NCBI RefSeq assembly: GCF_016405985.1 | Contig: NZ_JAEFCF010000021.1 | Coordinates: 24,659 to 88,658, forward strand | DNA from: Paracoccus sp. IB05 | Lineage (GTDB): Bacteria > Pseudomonadota > Alphaproteobacteria > Rhodobacterales > Rhodobacteraceae | Length of the DNA: 64,000 nt | Direction of reading: 5' to 3' | Position numbers and translations under genes: made by a program | Notes under the pieces: model-generated | What the model was told of the DNA's origin: nothing | Databases searched by the model: none | What the model saw: the letters and a program-made list of their open reading frames with translations, nothing else | Shown: positions 1-8,292 of the stretch, piece by piece | Layout of the letters: each line of letters begins with the position of its first letter | Position numbering within the stretch: position 1 is the first letter of the stretch

Positions 1-711
1 GTGCTGAAGCTGATCGTGCTGCCCCTGGCTTACAAATCCTATGTCTCGATGGCGCGGATGAAAGAGCTGCAGCCCGAGATGGAGGCGCTCAAGGAACGGG
101 CTGGCGAAGACAAGCAGCGCCTGCAAAAGGAAATGCTGCAGCTTTACCGCGATAAAAAGGTCAATCCGGCGGCGGGCTGTCTGCCGATCCTGATCCAGAT
201 TCCGATCTTCTTCTCGCTTTACAAGGTGATCTTCGTCACCATCGAATTGCGGCACGCGCCCTTCTTCGGCTGGCTGCAGGACCTCTCGGCGCCCGATCCC
301 TCGTCGCTGTTCAACCTGTTCGGCGCGCTGCCCTGGGATGCACCGGCGACCGGCTCGATCCTGCATCTGGTCTTTATCGGCGCGCTGCCGATCCTTCTCG
401 GCATCAGCATGTGGCTGCAGCAAAAGCTGAACCCGGCGCCCACCGATCCGGTCCAGGCCTCGATCTTCGCCTGGATGCCCTGGGTGTTCATGTTCATGCT
501 TGGCGGTTTTGCCTCGGGCCTGGTGGTTTACTGGATCACCAACAACGTCATCACCTTCTCGCAGCAGTTCATCATCATGCGCAGCCACGGGCATAAGCCG
601 GATATCTTCGGCAATATCCGCTCGGGCTTTCGCAAGAAGGAAGCGGCGGCCAATGCCAATAAAGCGCCCGCCGGCAAGCTTGCGGATAAAGGCAGTGCGA
701 AAAAGAAATGA
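1..711 (+). CDS. yidC: Membrane protein insertase YidC, 3' part only
   Basis: This is the C-terminal part of the YidC/Oxa1 insertase, which places proteins in the inner membrane with or without SecYEG. The window opens inside the gene: full-length YidC is about 600 residues and its periplasmic domain must lie upstream, so the GTG at base 1 is an internal Val codon. Hydrophobic segments are visible at about residues 59-79, 120-140 and 153-185 (including the FAWMPWVFMFM stretch typical of the family). A Lys/Ala-rich basic tail follows, which in relatives contacts the ribosome. The stop overlaps the next gene's ATG, so translation is probably coupled. Confidence 0.95.
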   Translation: MLKLIVLPLAYKSYVSMARMKELQPEMEALKERAGEDKQRLQKEMLQLYRDKKVNPAAGCLPILIQIPIFFSLYKVIFVTIELRHAPFFGWLQDLSAPDPSSLFNLFGALPWDAPATGSILHLVFIGALPILLGISMWLQQKLNPAPTDPVQASIFAWMPWVFMFMLGGFASGLVVYWITNNVITFSQQFIIMRSHGHKPDIFGNIRSGFRKKEAAANANKAPAGKLADKGSAKKK

Positions 712-1469
712 CCAGTGAAGGGCGCCTTGCGCAGATCCTCCGTCATCCGATCAAGGCCCACGGACGCGAGCAGCTCGCGTCCGTTCGGCTGTCGGAAGGC
801 GAGGCGATGCCCTGGGATCGCCACTGGGCCGTGGCGCATGACCTGTCGAAATTTGATCCCGGGGCGCCGTCCTGGATGCCCTGCATCAACTTTCAGCGCG
901 CAGCGCGCAGCCCGACGCTGATGGCGATCGAGGCGCGGTTCGATGAGGTCTCGGGCGAAATGCGCCTCACCCATCCGGACCTGCCGCCGCTGGTCTTCTT
1001 TCCCGAAAGTGAAGGCGAAAAGCTGATCGACTGGGTGCTGCCGATCAGCCCGCAGCTGCGGTTTCGCCCGGTGGCCCTGGTGCACGCGCCGGATCGGGCA
1101 ATGACCGACACGGCCTATGCCAGCCTCTCGATCAAGAACCTCGCCTCAAATGCCGCACTCGGGCAGAAGATGAAGCGCGACCTCTCGATCCATCGCTGGC
1201 GCGGCAATCTCTGGGTTGACGGTTTCGCGCCCTGGGAAGAGATGACCTGGGTAGGACGGCGGTTGCGGATTGGCGCCACCGTGCTGGAGATCCGCGAAAG
1301 GGTGGGGCGCTGCCGTGCCACCATGTCGAACCCGGAAACCGGCCTGGTTGACGCGGATACGCTGGATGCGCTGATGGAAACCGTCGGCGTGCAGGATTTC
1401 GGTGTGTTCGGCACCGTGCTGGAGGGCGGCGAGATCCGCCCGGAAGACAGGGTCGAGGTACTGGCATGA
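708..1469 (+). CDS. MOSC domain-containing protein
   Basis: The 253-residue protein has the MOSC fold layout (MOCO sulfurase C-terminal domain): an N-terminal beta-barrel part (HPIKAHGREQLASVRLSEG) and the late GRCRATMSNPETG segment carrying the conserved Cys expected to bind sulfur or molybdenum cofactor. MOSC proteins handle sulfur transfer or reduce N-hydroxylated compounds; the substrate here is unknown. It overlaps yidC upstream and engB downstream by ATGA junctions, so the three are co-translated. This yidC-MOSC-engB order is one I associate with Rhodobacterales. Confidence 0.88.
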   Translation: MTSEGRLAQILRHPIKAHGREQLASVRLSEGEAMPWDRHWAVAHDLSKFDPGAPSWMPCINFQRAARSPTLMAIEARFDEVSGEMRLTHPDLPPLVFFPESEGEKLIDWVLPISPQLRFRPVALVHAPDRAMTDTAYASLSIKNLASNAALGQKMKRDLSIHRWRGNLWVDGFAPWEEMTWVGRRLRIGATVLEIRERVGRCRATMSNPETGLVDADTLDALMETVGVQDFGVFGTVLEGGEIRPEDRVEVLA

Positions 1470-2116
1470 CGATGGCGTTTACCCTTGCTGCAGAACCGGA
1501 GGACGCGGCGCGCGAAACCGGGCGGCTGCTTTTTGCCGGGCCGGTCGATTTCGTGAAGGGCGTGACCACCATGGCGGCACTGCCGCCGGCTGACCGCGTG
1601 GAGGTCTGCTTCGCCGGTCGCTCCAATGTCGGGAAATCAAGCCTGATCAATGCGTTGACCACGCGCAAAAGCCTCGCGCGCGCGTCGAATACCCCAGGCC
1701 GGACGCAGGAGATCAACTTCTTTACACTCGGCGACAGCCGCTATCTCGTCGACCTTCCCGGCTATGGCTTTGCCGAAGCCCCGGTGGCTATTGTGCGCAA
1801 ATGGCAGGAATTGCTGAAATCCTATCTTGCCGGACGGCAGACCCTGCGGCGTGCTTTTGTTCTGATCGATACGCGCCATGGCGTGAAAGCGGTAGATGAC
1901 GAGATCATGGGCCTGCTCGACCGATCAGCCGTGACCTTCCAGGTCGTGATGACCAAGGCAGATAAGGTCAATCTCGCCACCCGCGAGGCCAATATCGAGC
2001 AGGTGAAACAGGCCTTGCAAAAGCATCCGGCCGCCTATCCCGAGATCATCGTGACCAGTTCCGAAAAGGGCGAGGGCGTCGAGACCCTGCGCGCCGTGAT
2101 CGCAACGCTGGAATAG
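1466..2116 (+). CDS. engB: Ribosome biogenesis GTP-binding protein EngB (YihA/YsxC)
   Basis: EngB is a cytoplasmic P-loop GTPase needed for assembly of the 50S ribosomal subunit. All G motifs are present: G1 GRSNVGKSSL at residues 51-60, the G2 threonine region NTPGRTQ, G3 DLPG at 96-99 and G4 TKAD at 163-166. Length (216 residues) is normal for the family. The start lies inside the stop of the MOSC gene. A family B palindrome pair begins two bases after the stop and probably ends the transcript. Confidence 0.96.
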   Translation: MTMAFTLAAEPEDAARETGRLLFAGPVDFVKGVTTMAALPPADRVEVCFAGRSNVGKSSLINALTTRKSLARASNTPGRTQEINFFTLGDSRYLVDLPGYGFAEAPVAIVRKWQELLKSYLAGRQTLRRAFVLIDTRHGVKAVDDEIMGLLDRSAVTFQVVMTKADKVNLATREANIEQVKQALQKHPAAYPEIIVTSSEKGEGVETLRAVIATLE

Positions 2117-2118
2117 AA

Positions 2119-2166
2119 GCCGGTTTCTGCACAGAAACCGGCCCGGAGTTTTTCTTAAAACTCCGG
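2119..2166. repeat. Family B palindrome pair (copy 1)
   Basis: There are two abutting perfect hairpins. The first has 11-bp arms GCCGGTTTCTG / CAGAAACCGGC around CA (2119-2142). The second has 10-bp arms CCGGAGTTTT / AAAACTCCGG around TCTT (2143-2166). The pair begins immediately 3' of engB. A related pair lies at 53951-53995 after the RecD-like helicase gene, in the opposite order. The T-rich arm could make the second hairpin a terminator, but a doubled palindrome is more than a plain terminator needs. Confidence 0.85.
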
Positions 2167-2264
2167 TGCCTCTGGCTGCTGAACTCTCTCCATTCTTTCG
2201 GTCTCGCATCTGGCCTTGTGGTGTTTTCCCGGCCTGTTCTTCTCTGTTGACAGGTTTGCTCGGA

Positions 2265-2278
2265 TGTACAATTGTACA
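2265..2278. promoter_or_regulatory. 14-bp palindromic operator candidate
   Basis: TGTACAATTGTACA is a perfect inverted repeat. It sits 26 bases upstream of the TTG start of the monooxygenase gene and downstream of a TTGACA hexamer at 2247-2252. It contains TACAAT, a good -10 match, though the 14-bp spacing to that TTGACA is too short. A dimeric repressor bound here would cover the promoter or early transcribed region. The regulator is unknown; the TetR gene at the far end of the cassette is one candidate. Confidence 0.55.
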
Positions 2279-2303
2279 CTCGTGCAGAATGGAGGGAAGG
2301 CGA

Positions 2304-3332
2304 TTGGATTTTTCACATTTTCTCAGCAGTCACCTCCTGTGCCGGGAGACCGGGGGCAAGCAGCTCTACCGTGAGATGACCGACCAGGCGCTTCATGCCG
2401 AGTTCTGTGGCTATCGCGGTGTCGCAATCCCGGAACATCATCTGATCAATATTCTACTGGTCCCTTCGCCGCTGCAGCTCGCTGTCAGAATCGCGTCCCT
2501 GACCAGGGATCTCGAGATTTCGACCTCGATCTGTCAGTTGCCGATCAGGGATATGCGGGTCTTCGCCGGTGAAGTCGTTCAGGCCCAGGCGCTTTGTGAC
2601 GGGCGCCTGGTTCTTGGGGTCGGCAAGGGGGCATTTGGTTTTGAAACCGGCCGAATCGGTGTCCCGATGGAAGATACCAAGGCCATTTTCGAGGAAAGCC
2701 TTGCCGTTCTCGAGGCGCTTCTGACGCGTGAAGAGGTGACCTGGGAGGGGTCTCGCTATCGCTTTGACGCGCTTACAGTGATGCCGCGCCCCGAAGATCC
2801 GATCCCGGTCGCGCTGGCGATCATGGCACCGCCCGGGATCGAGGCGGCAGCGGCCAGGGGCTATTCTGTCCAGACCACACCGCTCGGGGCCAGCCACGAG
2901 ATCCTGCGCAGCCAGGTGGATGCCTTCCATTCTGGCCGCGCCCGGGCTGGCCGACCGGACCGACAGCGGCTCTCGCTGCAACGCACGCTATGGCTTGCGC
3001 GTGATGAGGCAGAGGCGGATCAGATGACGGCCCGTGCGCATCACTATTACCAGAGCTTTGACAATGTCTTTGGCGGGCCGGGCCTGGTGGATCATGGCAT
3101 GATCCGCCCGCTGCCGCGGCGCCAGACGGTTGAGGAGTTACGCCAGAACGTGCTCATCTGTACGCAAGCCGAGATGATCGACAGGCTGGCCGGCTATGCT
3201 GAACTGGGGATCGATGAGGTGATCGCCTCGTCGAATTTCGGCCAGCCCCAGGAGGCCACACTTGATATGATGAGCCGCTTCGCGGCAGAGGTCATGCCCT
3301 CCATCCGGCCCATGCGCCAAAAAGTTGCATAA
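2304..3332 (+). CDS. LLM class flavin-dependent oxidoreductase (luciferase-like monooxygenase)
   Basis: This is a TIM-barrel flavin-dependent monooxygenase of the bacterial luciferase superfamily, about 342 residues and normal in length. It starts LDFSHFLSSHLLC and has the GYRGVAIPEHHL and VLGVGKGAFGFE segments typical of these enzymes. I prefer the TTG at 2304 because GGAGGGAAGG sits just before it; an in-frame ATG at 2289 contains that Shine-Dalgarno and would add five residues. Such enzymes take reduced FMN from a separate reductase, and none is encoded nearby. It leads a tautomerase, hydrolase and ABC importer on the same strand, suggesting the first oxidation of an imported compound. The substrate cannot be read from sequence. 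Confidence 0.85.
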   Translation: MDFSHFLSSHLLCRETGGKQLYREMTDQALHAEFCGYRGVAIPEHHLINILLVPSPLQLAVRIASLTRDLEISTSICQLPIRDMRVFAGEVVQAQALCDGRLVLGVGKGAFGFETGRIGVPMEDTKAIFEESLAVLEALLTREEVTWEGSRYRFDALTVMPRPEDPIPVALAIMAPPGIEAAAARGYSVQTTPLGASHEILRSQVDAFHSGRARAGRPDRQRLSLQRTLWLARDEAEADQMTARAHHYYQSFDNVFGGPGLVDHGMIRPLPRRQTVEELRQNVLICTQAEMIDRLAGYAELGIDEVIASSNFGQPQEATLDMMSRFAAEVMPSIRPMRQKVA

Positions 3333-3352
3333 GTGAAAGCAAGGACCAGAAA

Positions 3353-3547
3353 ATGCCAATGATCCGTATCGAAATGTTCGAAGGTCGCACTGTCGAACAA
3401 AAGCGTGCCTGTGCCAAAGCCCTCACCCGGGCCTTTGTCGAAACCTGCGGTGGCACGCCGGAAGCGCTTCAGATCGTCTTTACAGATGTTGCGAAACACG
3501 ACTGGGCCTTTGGCGGGCGGCTCGGGTCCGACCCAAAACCGGAGTGA
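3353..3547 (+). CDS. 4-oxalocrotonate tautomerase family enzyme
   Basis: This 64-residue protein matches the 4-OT subunit in size. Pro follows the initiator Met, giving the N-terminal catalytic proline after Met removal. Numbered from that Pro, Arg11 of canonical 4-OT is kept. By ungapped position, Arg39 and Phe50 are replaced by Gln and Trp, so the substrate probably differs from 2-hydroxymuconate. Enzymes of this family move double bonds in keto-enol or unsaturated acids. It lies 20 bases after the monooxygenase gene and 3 bases before the hydrolase gene, as expected in one operon. Confidence 0.85.
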   Translation: MPMIRIEMFEGRTVEQKRACAKALTRAFVETCGGTPEALQIVFTDVAKHDWAFGGRLGSDPKPE

Positions 3548-3550
3548 GCC

Positions 3551-4333
3551 ATGGCCGCGATCGATTGCGCTTATTCGGTGGCGGGCGAGGGCCCGCCGCT
3601 CTTCCTCATCCATGGGATCGGTGCGCGCCGAGCCACCTTTGCCCGCCTGGTCGAAGGGCTGCAGGACCGGTTTACCTGTATCAGCTATGATCTTCGCGGC
3701 CATGGGGAAAGTCCGCAACCGGCCGGTCGCTTTGGCCTTGAGGACCTTGTCGATGACCTCGAGGCGCTGCGGGCGAAGCTGGGTATTGAGCGCGCGCATT
3801 TCGCCGGCCATTCGCTGGGCGGGATGATCGGCCCGGCCTATGCGCGGCGTTACCCTGATCGCGTGCGCTCGCTGGGCCTCTGGTCGACCGCCGCCTTCCG
3901 CAGCGAAGAGGATAGTGCGAAGGTCAGGGCTGTGGTGCAGGCGATGCGCGAAAAAGGCATCGGCCCGGTGCTGGATACGCTGACCGCGCGCTGGTTCACC
4001 GATGCTTTCGTGGCGGCCCGCCCGGATGTGATCGCCTGGCGCAAGCAGCAGGTGGTTGAGACCCCGGCGGATGTCTTTCTGAATGTATTTGATATCTATG
4101 CGGAAACCGAAATGGCGCCCTGGCTGCATAAAATTCATGCATCCGCCCAGGTTCTGACCGGCGCGCTTGACGGCGGCTGCAATCCCCGTCTCAATAGGCT
4201 GATCGCCGGGGCAATGCCCGGGGCGGAACTGGTGGTCCTTCCGGAGTTGAAACATGCGATTTTCATCGAGGCGACCGAACAGGTGCTTCCGCATGTGCGC
4301 CGGTTCCTGCTTGCCCGGGAGAAGGCGGCGTAG
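3551..4333 (+). CDS. Alpha/beta hydrolase
   Basis: The 260-residue protein is an alpha/beta hydrolase resembling enol-lactonases and C-C or ester hydrolases of catabolic pathways. Visible motifs are the oxyanion-hole FLIHGIG near residue 19, DLRGHGES near 47-54, the nucleophile elbow GHSLGG with Ser88, a late acidic residue in ALDGGCN and the catalytic His in LKHAIFIEA. Its place after a flavin monooxygenase and a tautomerase suggests it opens a lactone or cleaves the product of those steps; this is inferred from context. Confidence 0.87.
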   Translation: MAAIDCAYSVAGEGPPLFLIHGIGARRATFARLVEGLQDRFTCISYDLRGHGESPQPAGRFGLEDLVDDLEALRAKLGIERAHFAGHSLGGMIGPAYARRYPDRVRSLGLWSTAAFRSEEDSAKVRAVVQAMREKGIGPVLDTLTARWFTDAFVAARPDVIAWRKQQVVETPADVFLNVFDIYAETEMAPWLHKIHASAQVLTGALDGGCNPRLNRLIAGAMPGAELVVLPELKHAIFIEATEQVLPHVRRFLLAREKAA

Positions 4334-4357
4334 CGACAAAAGGGGCAGCCGGACCTG

Positions 4358-5152
4358 ATGAGCATCGCGACCACTGCCCCCCCCGCCAGCATCACAGCCA
4401 GAGCCGAGGCGATCCGGGTCGAGGATCTGCATAAGAGCTTCGGCCCGCATGAGGTGCTCAAGGGGGTCTCGATCTCGGCGAAAGAGGGGGATGTGGTCAC
4501 GCTGATCGGCGGATCGGGCTCGGGGAAGTCGACGCTTTTGCGCTGTGTGAACTTTCTTGAGACGCCCTCATCGGGGCGGATTCTGATCGGTGGCGAAGAG
4601 GTGCGGTGCCGGGGCGACGGCACCCCTGCCGACCGCCGCCAGATCGAGCGGATCCGGCAAAGTCTTGGTATGGTGTTCCAGCAGTTCAATCTCTGGACCC
4701 ATAAGACGGTGCTGGAGAACCTCATCGAAGTGCCGGTCCATGTGCTGAAAAAGCCGAAGGACGAGGCCATTGCGACCGCACGCAAATTGCTGGACCGGGT
4801 CGGCCTTTCTGCCAAGGAAAATGCCTATCCGGCCTTTCTGTCGGGCGGTCAGCAGCAACGCGCCGCCATCGCGCGCGCGCTGTGCATGGAGCCGCGCGCC
4901 ATGCTGTTTGACGAGCCGACCTCGGCACTTGACCCGGAACTGGTCGGCGAGGTTCTCGCCGTCATCCGCAGTCTTGCCGATGAGGGGCGCACCATGCTTC
5001 TGGTCACGCATGAAATGAAATTCGCCCGCGAAGTCTCGGACCATATTGTCTATCTTTATAACGGGTTGATCGAGGAGGAAGGGCCGCCTGACCAGCTCTT
5101 CGGTGCCCCGCAATCGGCCCGGCTGAAACAGTTTCTTAAATCGGTCTCGTAA
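4358..5152 (+). CDS. Amino acid-type ABC transporter, ATP-binding protein
   Basis: This is the ATPase of a polar amino acid-type importer (HisP/GlnQ family), 264 residues. Walker A is GGSGSGKS at 51-58, the signature is LSGGQQQR, Walker B is AMLFDEPTSAL, and the switch His is in LLVTHEMKFAREV. It is first in the order ATPase, binding protein, permease, permease, 24 bases after the hydrolase gene. It would power import of the compound handled by the upstream enzymes. Confidence 0.93.
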   Translation: MSIATTAPPASITARAEAIRVEDLHKSFGPHEVLKGVSISAKEGDVVTLIGGSGSGKSTLLRCVNFLETPSSGRILIGGEEVRCRGDGTPADRRQIERIRQSLGMVFQQFNLWTHKTVLENLIEVPVHVLKKPKDEAIATARKLLDRVGLSAKENAYPAFLSGGQQQRAAIARALCMEPRAMLFDEPTSALDPELVGEVLAVIRSLADEGRTMLLVTHEMKFAREVSDHIVYLYNGLIEEEGPPDQLFGAPQSARLKQFLKSVS

Positions 5153-5183
5153 GAAGACCAGCCAACAAAACAGGGAGATGACT

Positions 5184-5954
5184 ATGAAAAAAATCGCACT
5201 CGCCGCCGCTTTCGCCATCGGCTTTACCGGTATGGCCGCTGCCGAGACCGTTCGCGTCGGCATGGCGCCCGAACCCTATCCGCCCTTTGCCAGCGTCGAT
5301 GCCTCGGGGAACTGGACCGGATGGGAGATCGAGATGATGGAGGCGGTCTGCAAGGCGGCAGCGCTTGACTGTGTCATCACCCCCACCGCCTGGGATGGCA
5401 TTATCCCCGCTTTGACCGCAGGTCAGATTGATGCGATCATGAATTCGATGTCGATCAATGATGAACGTCTGAAAGTCATTGATTTCTCAAATAAATACTA
5501 CAACACACCCTCGATGATCGTCGCCGCGAAAGGGGCGGGCATCACGCCGGATGCGGCCGGATTGACGGGCAAGATCCTCGGCGTTCAGGTCGCGACCATC
5601 CATCAGGCCTATGCCGAGAAGCATTTCGCAGGCGTGGCCTCCGAGGTCAAAGCCTATCAGACCCAGGACGAGGCGAACCAGGACCTGGTGGCGGGCCGCG
5701 TCGATGCGATCCAGGCGGATTCGACCGCACTCGACGCCTTCCTCGCGTCTTCCGATGGTCAGGCCTGCTGTGAATCGATGGGCGCTGTGGCCGATGATCC
5801 GGCGGTGCTGGGCCTTGGCGTCGGCGTCGGGATCCGCAAGGGCGATGAAAAGCTGAAAGAAGCCTTCAACAAGGGCATCGCGGCGGTTCGGGCCGATGGC
5901 ACCTATGACACGATCACCGCGAAATACTTCGCCTCATCGATCTACGGTGAATAA
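5184..5954 (+). CDS. Transporter substrate-binding protein (SBP family 3)
   Basis: This is a periplasmic solute-binding protein of the polar amino acid/opine type. The N-terminus MKKIALAAAFAIGFTGMAAA is a clear Sec signal peptide, with mature protein starting near ETVRVGMAPE. Family 3 signatures include EPYPPFASVD, GWEIEMMEAVC and AIMNSMSINDERLKVIDFSN. I chose the ATG at 5184 over the one at 5178 because the GGGAG Shine-Dalgarno is too close to the earlier codon. Two adjacent Cys (ACCES) near residue 193 could form a disulfide with an earlier Cys. The ligand is unknown. Confidence 0.93.
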   Translation: MKKIALAAAFAIGFTGMAAAETVRVGMAPEPYPPFASVDASGNWTGWEIEMMEAVCKAAALDCVITPTAWDGIIPALTAGQIDAIMNSMSINDERLKVIDFSNKYYNTPSMIVAAKGAGITPDAAGLTGKILGVQVATIHQAYAEKHFAGVASEVKAYQTQDEANQDLVAGRVDAIQADSTALDAFLASSDGQACCESMGAVADDPAVLGLGVGVGIRKGDEKLKEAFNKGIAAVRADGTYDTITAKYFASSIYGE

Positions 5955-5979
5955 GCCCTGATCGCCGGAGCGGTACGCC

Positions 5980-6705
5980 GTGGAAAGCACATTCGGCCTT
6001 TTGGCCCTCAGCCCTCCCGGATGGGGGGGAACCCTGCTGATCGCGCTCTGGGCGTCAATCCGGATCGCGGTCGGCGCCTTTGGCATCGGTCTGGTGATCG
6101 GCCTCGCAGGCGCCTATGGCAAGATCTATGGCGGGCCGGTCCTGCGCGATTGCCTCAGCGTTTACACGACCATGGTGCGGGCTTTGCCCGAGCTGATCCT
6201 GATCCTTCTGTTGTATTTCGGGCTGACAGACCTTTTGAACCGGGCGCTGATGGCGCTGGATTTCGGCCGGATCCAGATTTCCGGCGTGGTCGCCGGGATC
6301 ATCGTGCTGGGTGTGGTGCAGGGCGCCTATGCGACCGAGATCCTGCGCGGCGCCATTCTTGCCGTGCCCTCCGGCCAGATCGAGGCCGCGAAAGCGATGG
6401 GGATGCCGGCGCGCAAAGTGGCCAGCCGCATCACCTTGCCGACCATGCTGGGCCTGGCGCTGCCGGGCCTCTCGAACCTCTGGCTGATCGCCACCAAGGA
6501 CACGGCATTGATGGCGATTGTGGGCTTTAACGAACTGACCCTTGCGACCCGCCAGGCGGCAAGCACCACCAAGGCTTTCTTCACCTTTTTCATCGCAGCG
6601 GGTCTGATCTACCTTGTGATTACCCTGCTTTCGACCTGGGGTTTCGCGCGGCTGGAACGCTGGGCGCGGCGTGGTGACCCGCCTCGCCAGACGGGAGGGC
6701 GCTGA
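5980..6705 (+). CDS. ABC transporter permease (HisM/HisQ type)
   Basis: The 241-residue inner-membrane permease starts with GTG. It has several hydrophobic segments and the EAA loop (GQIEAAKAMGMPARKVASRI) that docks on the ATPase. The family feature TTMVRALPELILILLLYFG is also present. Its stop overlaps the start of the second permease (TGATG), so the two subunits are translationally coupled and probably form the heterodimeric channel. Confidence 0.92.
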   Translation: MESTFGLLALSPPGWGGTLLIALWASIRIAVGAFGIGLVIGLAGAYGKIYGGPVLRDCLSVYTTMVRALPELILILLLYFGLTDLLNRALMALDFGRIQISGVVAGIIVLGVVQGAYATEILRGAILAVPSGQIEAAKAMGMPARKVASRITLPTMLGLALPGLSNLWLIATKDTALMAIVGFNELTLATRQAASTTKAFFTFFIAAGLIYLVITLLSTWGFARLERWARRGDPPRQTGGR

Positions 6706-7481
6706 TGAAGGCCCTGCTTCAGCCACATCGCATTATCATGATGCTGATCGCCGCAGGTCTCGTGCTGTGGATCTGCCTTGCCGGCCGCTGGGACTGGCTG
6801 GGGGAGCCGAAATACCAGACCCTGATCCTGCAGGGTATCTGGCGTACGATCTGGCTGATGGCGCTTTCGGTGCTGATCGGGTTCACTCTTGCGGTGCCGC
6901 TTGGTCTCGCCCAGGCCTCGGGGCCATGGTATCTGGCGGTGCCGGCCCGCGCCTTCTGCACCGTGATCCGCGGTACGCCGCTTTTGTTGCAGATCTGGCT
7001 TTGGTATTACGGGCTGGGCTCGCTTTTCCCCGGCATCCCCTGGATCCGCGAGAGCGAGCTCTGGCCGATCCTGCGCCAGGCCTGGCCCTATGCGCTGCTG
7101 GCCTTGTCGCTGTCCTACGCGGGCTATGAGGGCGAGGTGATGCGCGGGGCCTTTGCTTCGGTGCCGCGCGGCCAGATCGAGGCCGCCCGCGCCATGGGGA
7201 TGCCGCGCCACAAGATCCTGACGCGGATTTCCTTCCCCCAGGCGCTGCAAAGCGTCTTGCCGACTTTGGGCGGAGAAACTGTGCTTCAGCTGAAAGCCAC
7301 GCCCCTGGTCGCGACGATCACGGTGCTGGAAATCTATGCCGCCTCCAGCCGGGTCCGCCAGGATCTGCTGATCACCTACGAGCCGCTGTTCTTTGTCGCG
7401 GCGGTTTATCTGGTGCTGGCCGGGGTGATCGTCCTGGGCTTTGGCTGGCTGGAAAGCCGGCGCCCTCGCCGCACCGCCTGA
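6705..7481 (+). CDS. ABC transporter permease (HisM/HisQ type)
   Basis: This is the second permease of the importer, 258 residues, with the characteristic CTVIRGTPLLLQIWLWYYG segment and EAA loop GQIEAARAMGMPRHKILTRI. The conserved architecture with its partner indicates a polar amino acid, opine or similar solute. It ends 13 bases before the 3' end of the convergent TetR gene, so the cassette stops here. Confidence 0.92.
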   Translation: MKALLQPHRIIMMLIAAGLVLWICLAGRWDWLGEPKYQTLILQGIWRTIWLMALSVLIGFTLAVPLGLAQASGPWYLAVPARAFCTVIRGTPLLLQIWLWYYGLGSLFPGIPWIRESELWPILRQAWPYALLALSLSYAGYEGEVMRGAFASVPRGQIEAARAMGMPRHKILTRISFPQALQSVLPTLGGETVLQLKATPLVATITVLEIYAASSRVRQDLLITYEPLFFVAAVYLVLAGVIVLGFGWLESRRPRRTA

Positions 7482-7494
7482 GAGCGCAGTCTCG

Positions 7495-8124
7495 TCACGG
7501 CAAAAGTGCGCGCACCAGCGCCATGCACCCTTTGAGCACGTGGCGGATTGCGGCATCATCACGCCGGCGCATCCAGTCAAGCCAGAGCCCGTCCAGTGTC
7601 GCCATCAGCGTATCGGTCAGCAAAGGCACCTGCGCCCGGCGTGCGGGTTCGTCCCCTGCGACCGCCAGCAAAAGCCCCTCGAGATCGCTGCGATAATGCG
7701 CGTAAAGCCCGGATTCGGTTGCGGCAATCACTTCGGATGTCAGCGCAGCCGACCAAAGATCGATCCGGAGCCGCAGGTGAGCAGGGTCAAGAAATTCAGG
7801 CGTGAAAGCCGCGTCGAGAAACCCTTCGAGCCGGGCCAGTGGCGGCGCATTGGCGCAACCTGCACTGGCGATACTGTCGCGCAACCGCCCCGACAGACGG
7901 CGATAGGTCTCGGAGAGAACTTCGTCCATCCCGTTGAAATTATAGGTAATATGGCCCAGTGAGAACCCGGCTTCAGCCGCTACTTTGCGCGCGGTGAGGC
8001 CGGAATATCCGTCCCGGCGCAACACTCGTTCTGTGGCCTCGAGGATCTCTTCGCGGCGGTTGATATTCGCCTCGCTCAGTTTGCGGGGCGCCTTTGCTGC
8101 GCGGGGATTGTCTTCTGCACTCAA
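7495..8124 (-). CDS. TetR/AcrR family transcriptional regulator
   Basis: The 209-residue protein has an N-terminal TetR DNA-binding domain ([20 protein letters not shown], then [21 protein letters not shown] with the helix-turn-helix) and a helical ligand-binding C-terminal half. The YNF variant of the usual YYHF motif is reminiscent of BetI-like members. It is convergent with the ABC importer and may control the cassette, but its binding site is not identified. Confidence 0.88.
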   Translation of the reverse strand: MSAEDNPRAAKAPRKLSEANINRREEILEATERVLRRDGYSGLTARKVAAEAGFSLGHITYNFNGMDEVLSETYRRLSGRLRDSIASAGCANAPPLARLEGFLDAAFTPEFLDPAHLRLRIDLWSAALTSEVIAATESGLYAHYRSDLEGLLLAVAGDEPARRAQVPLLTDTLMATLDGLWLDWMRRRDDAAIRHVLKGCMALVRALLP

Positions 8125-8292
8125 GACTTCGCTCGCTTAAATCACCATATCAATGCCGAAGGGCATAGCCTTTGCGACCCCCCGTGTCAAAACCGCGCCC
8201 GGATCCCTGCCCAAAACCATCCGGGCCGGCTGTGCGGTGCTTGGCAAGGGGGCGTGAAAGTCCTATGGGGCAAAGGCAACCCGGAGGCCATC

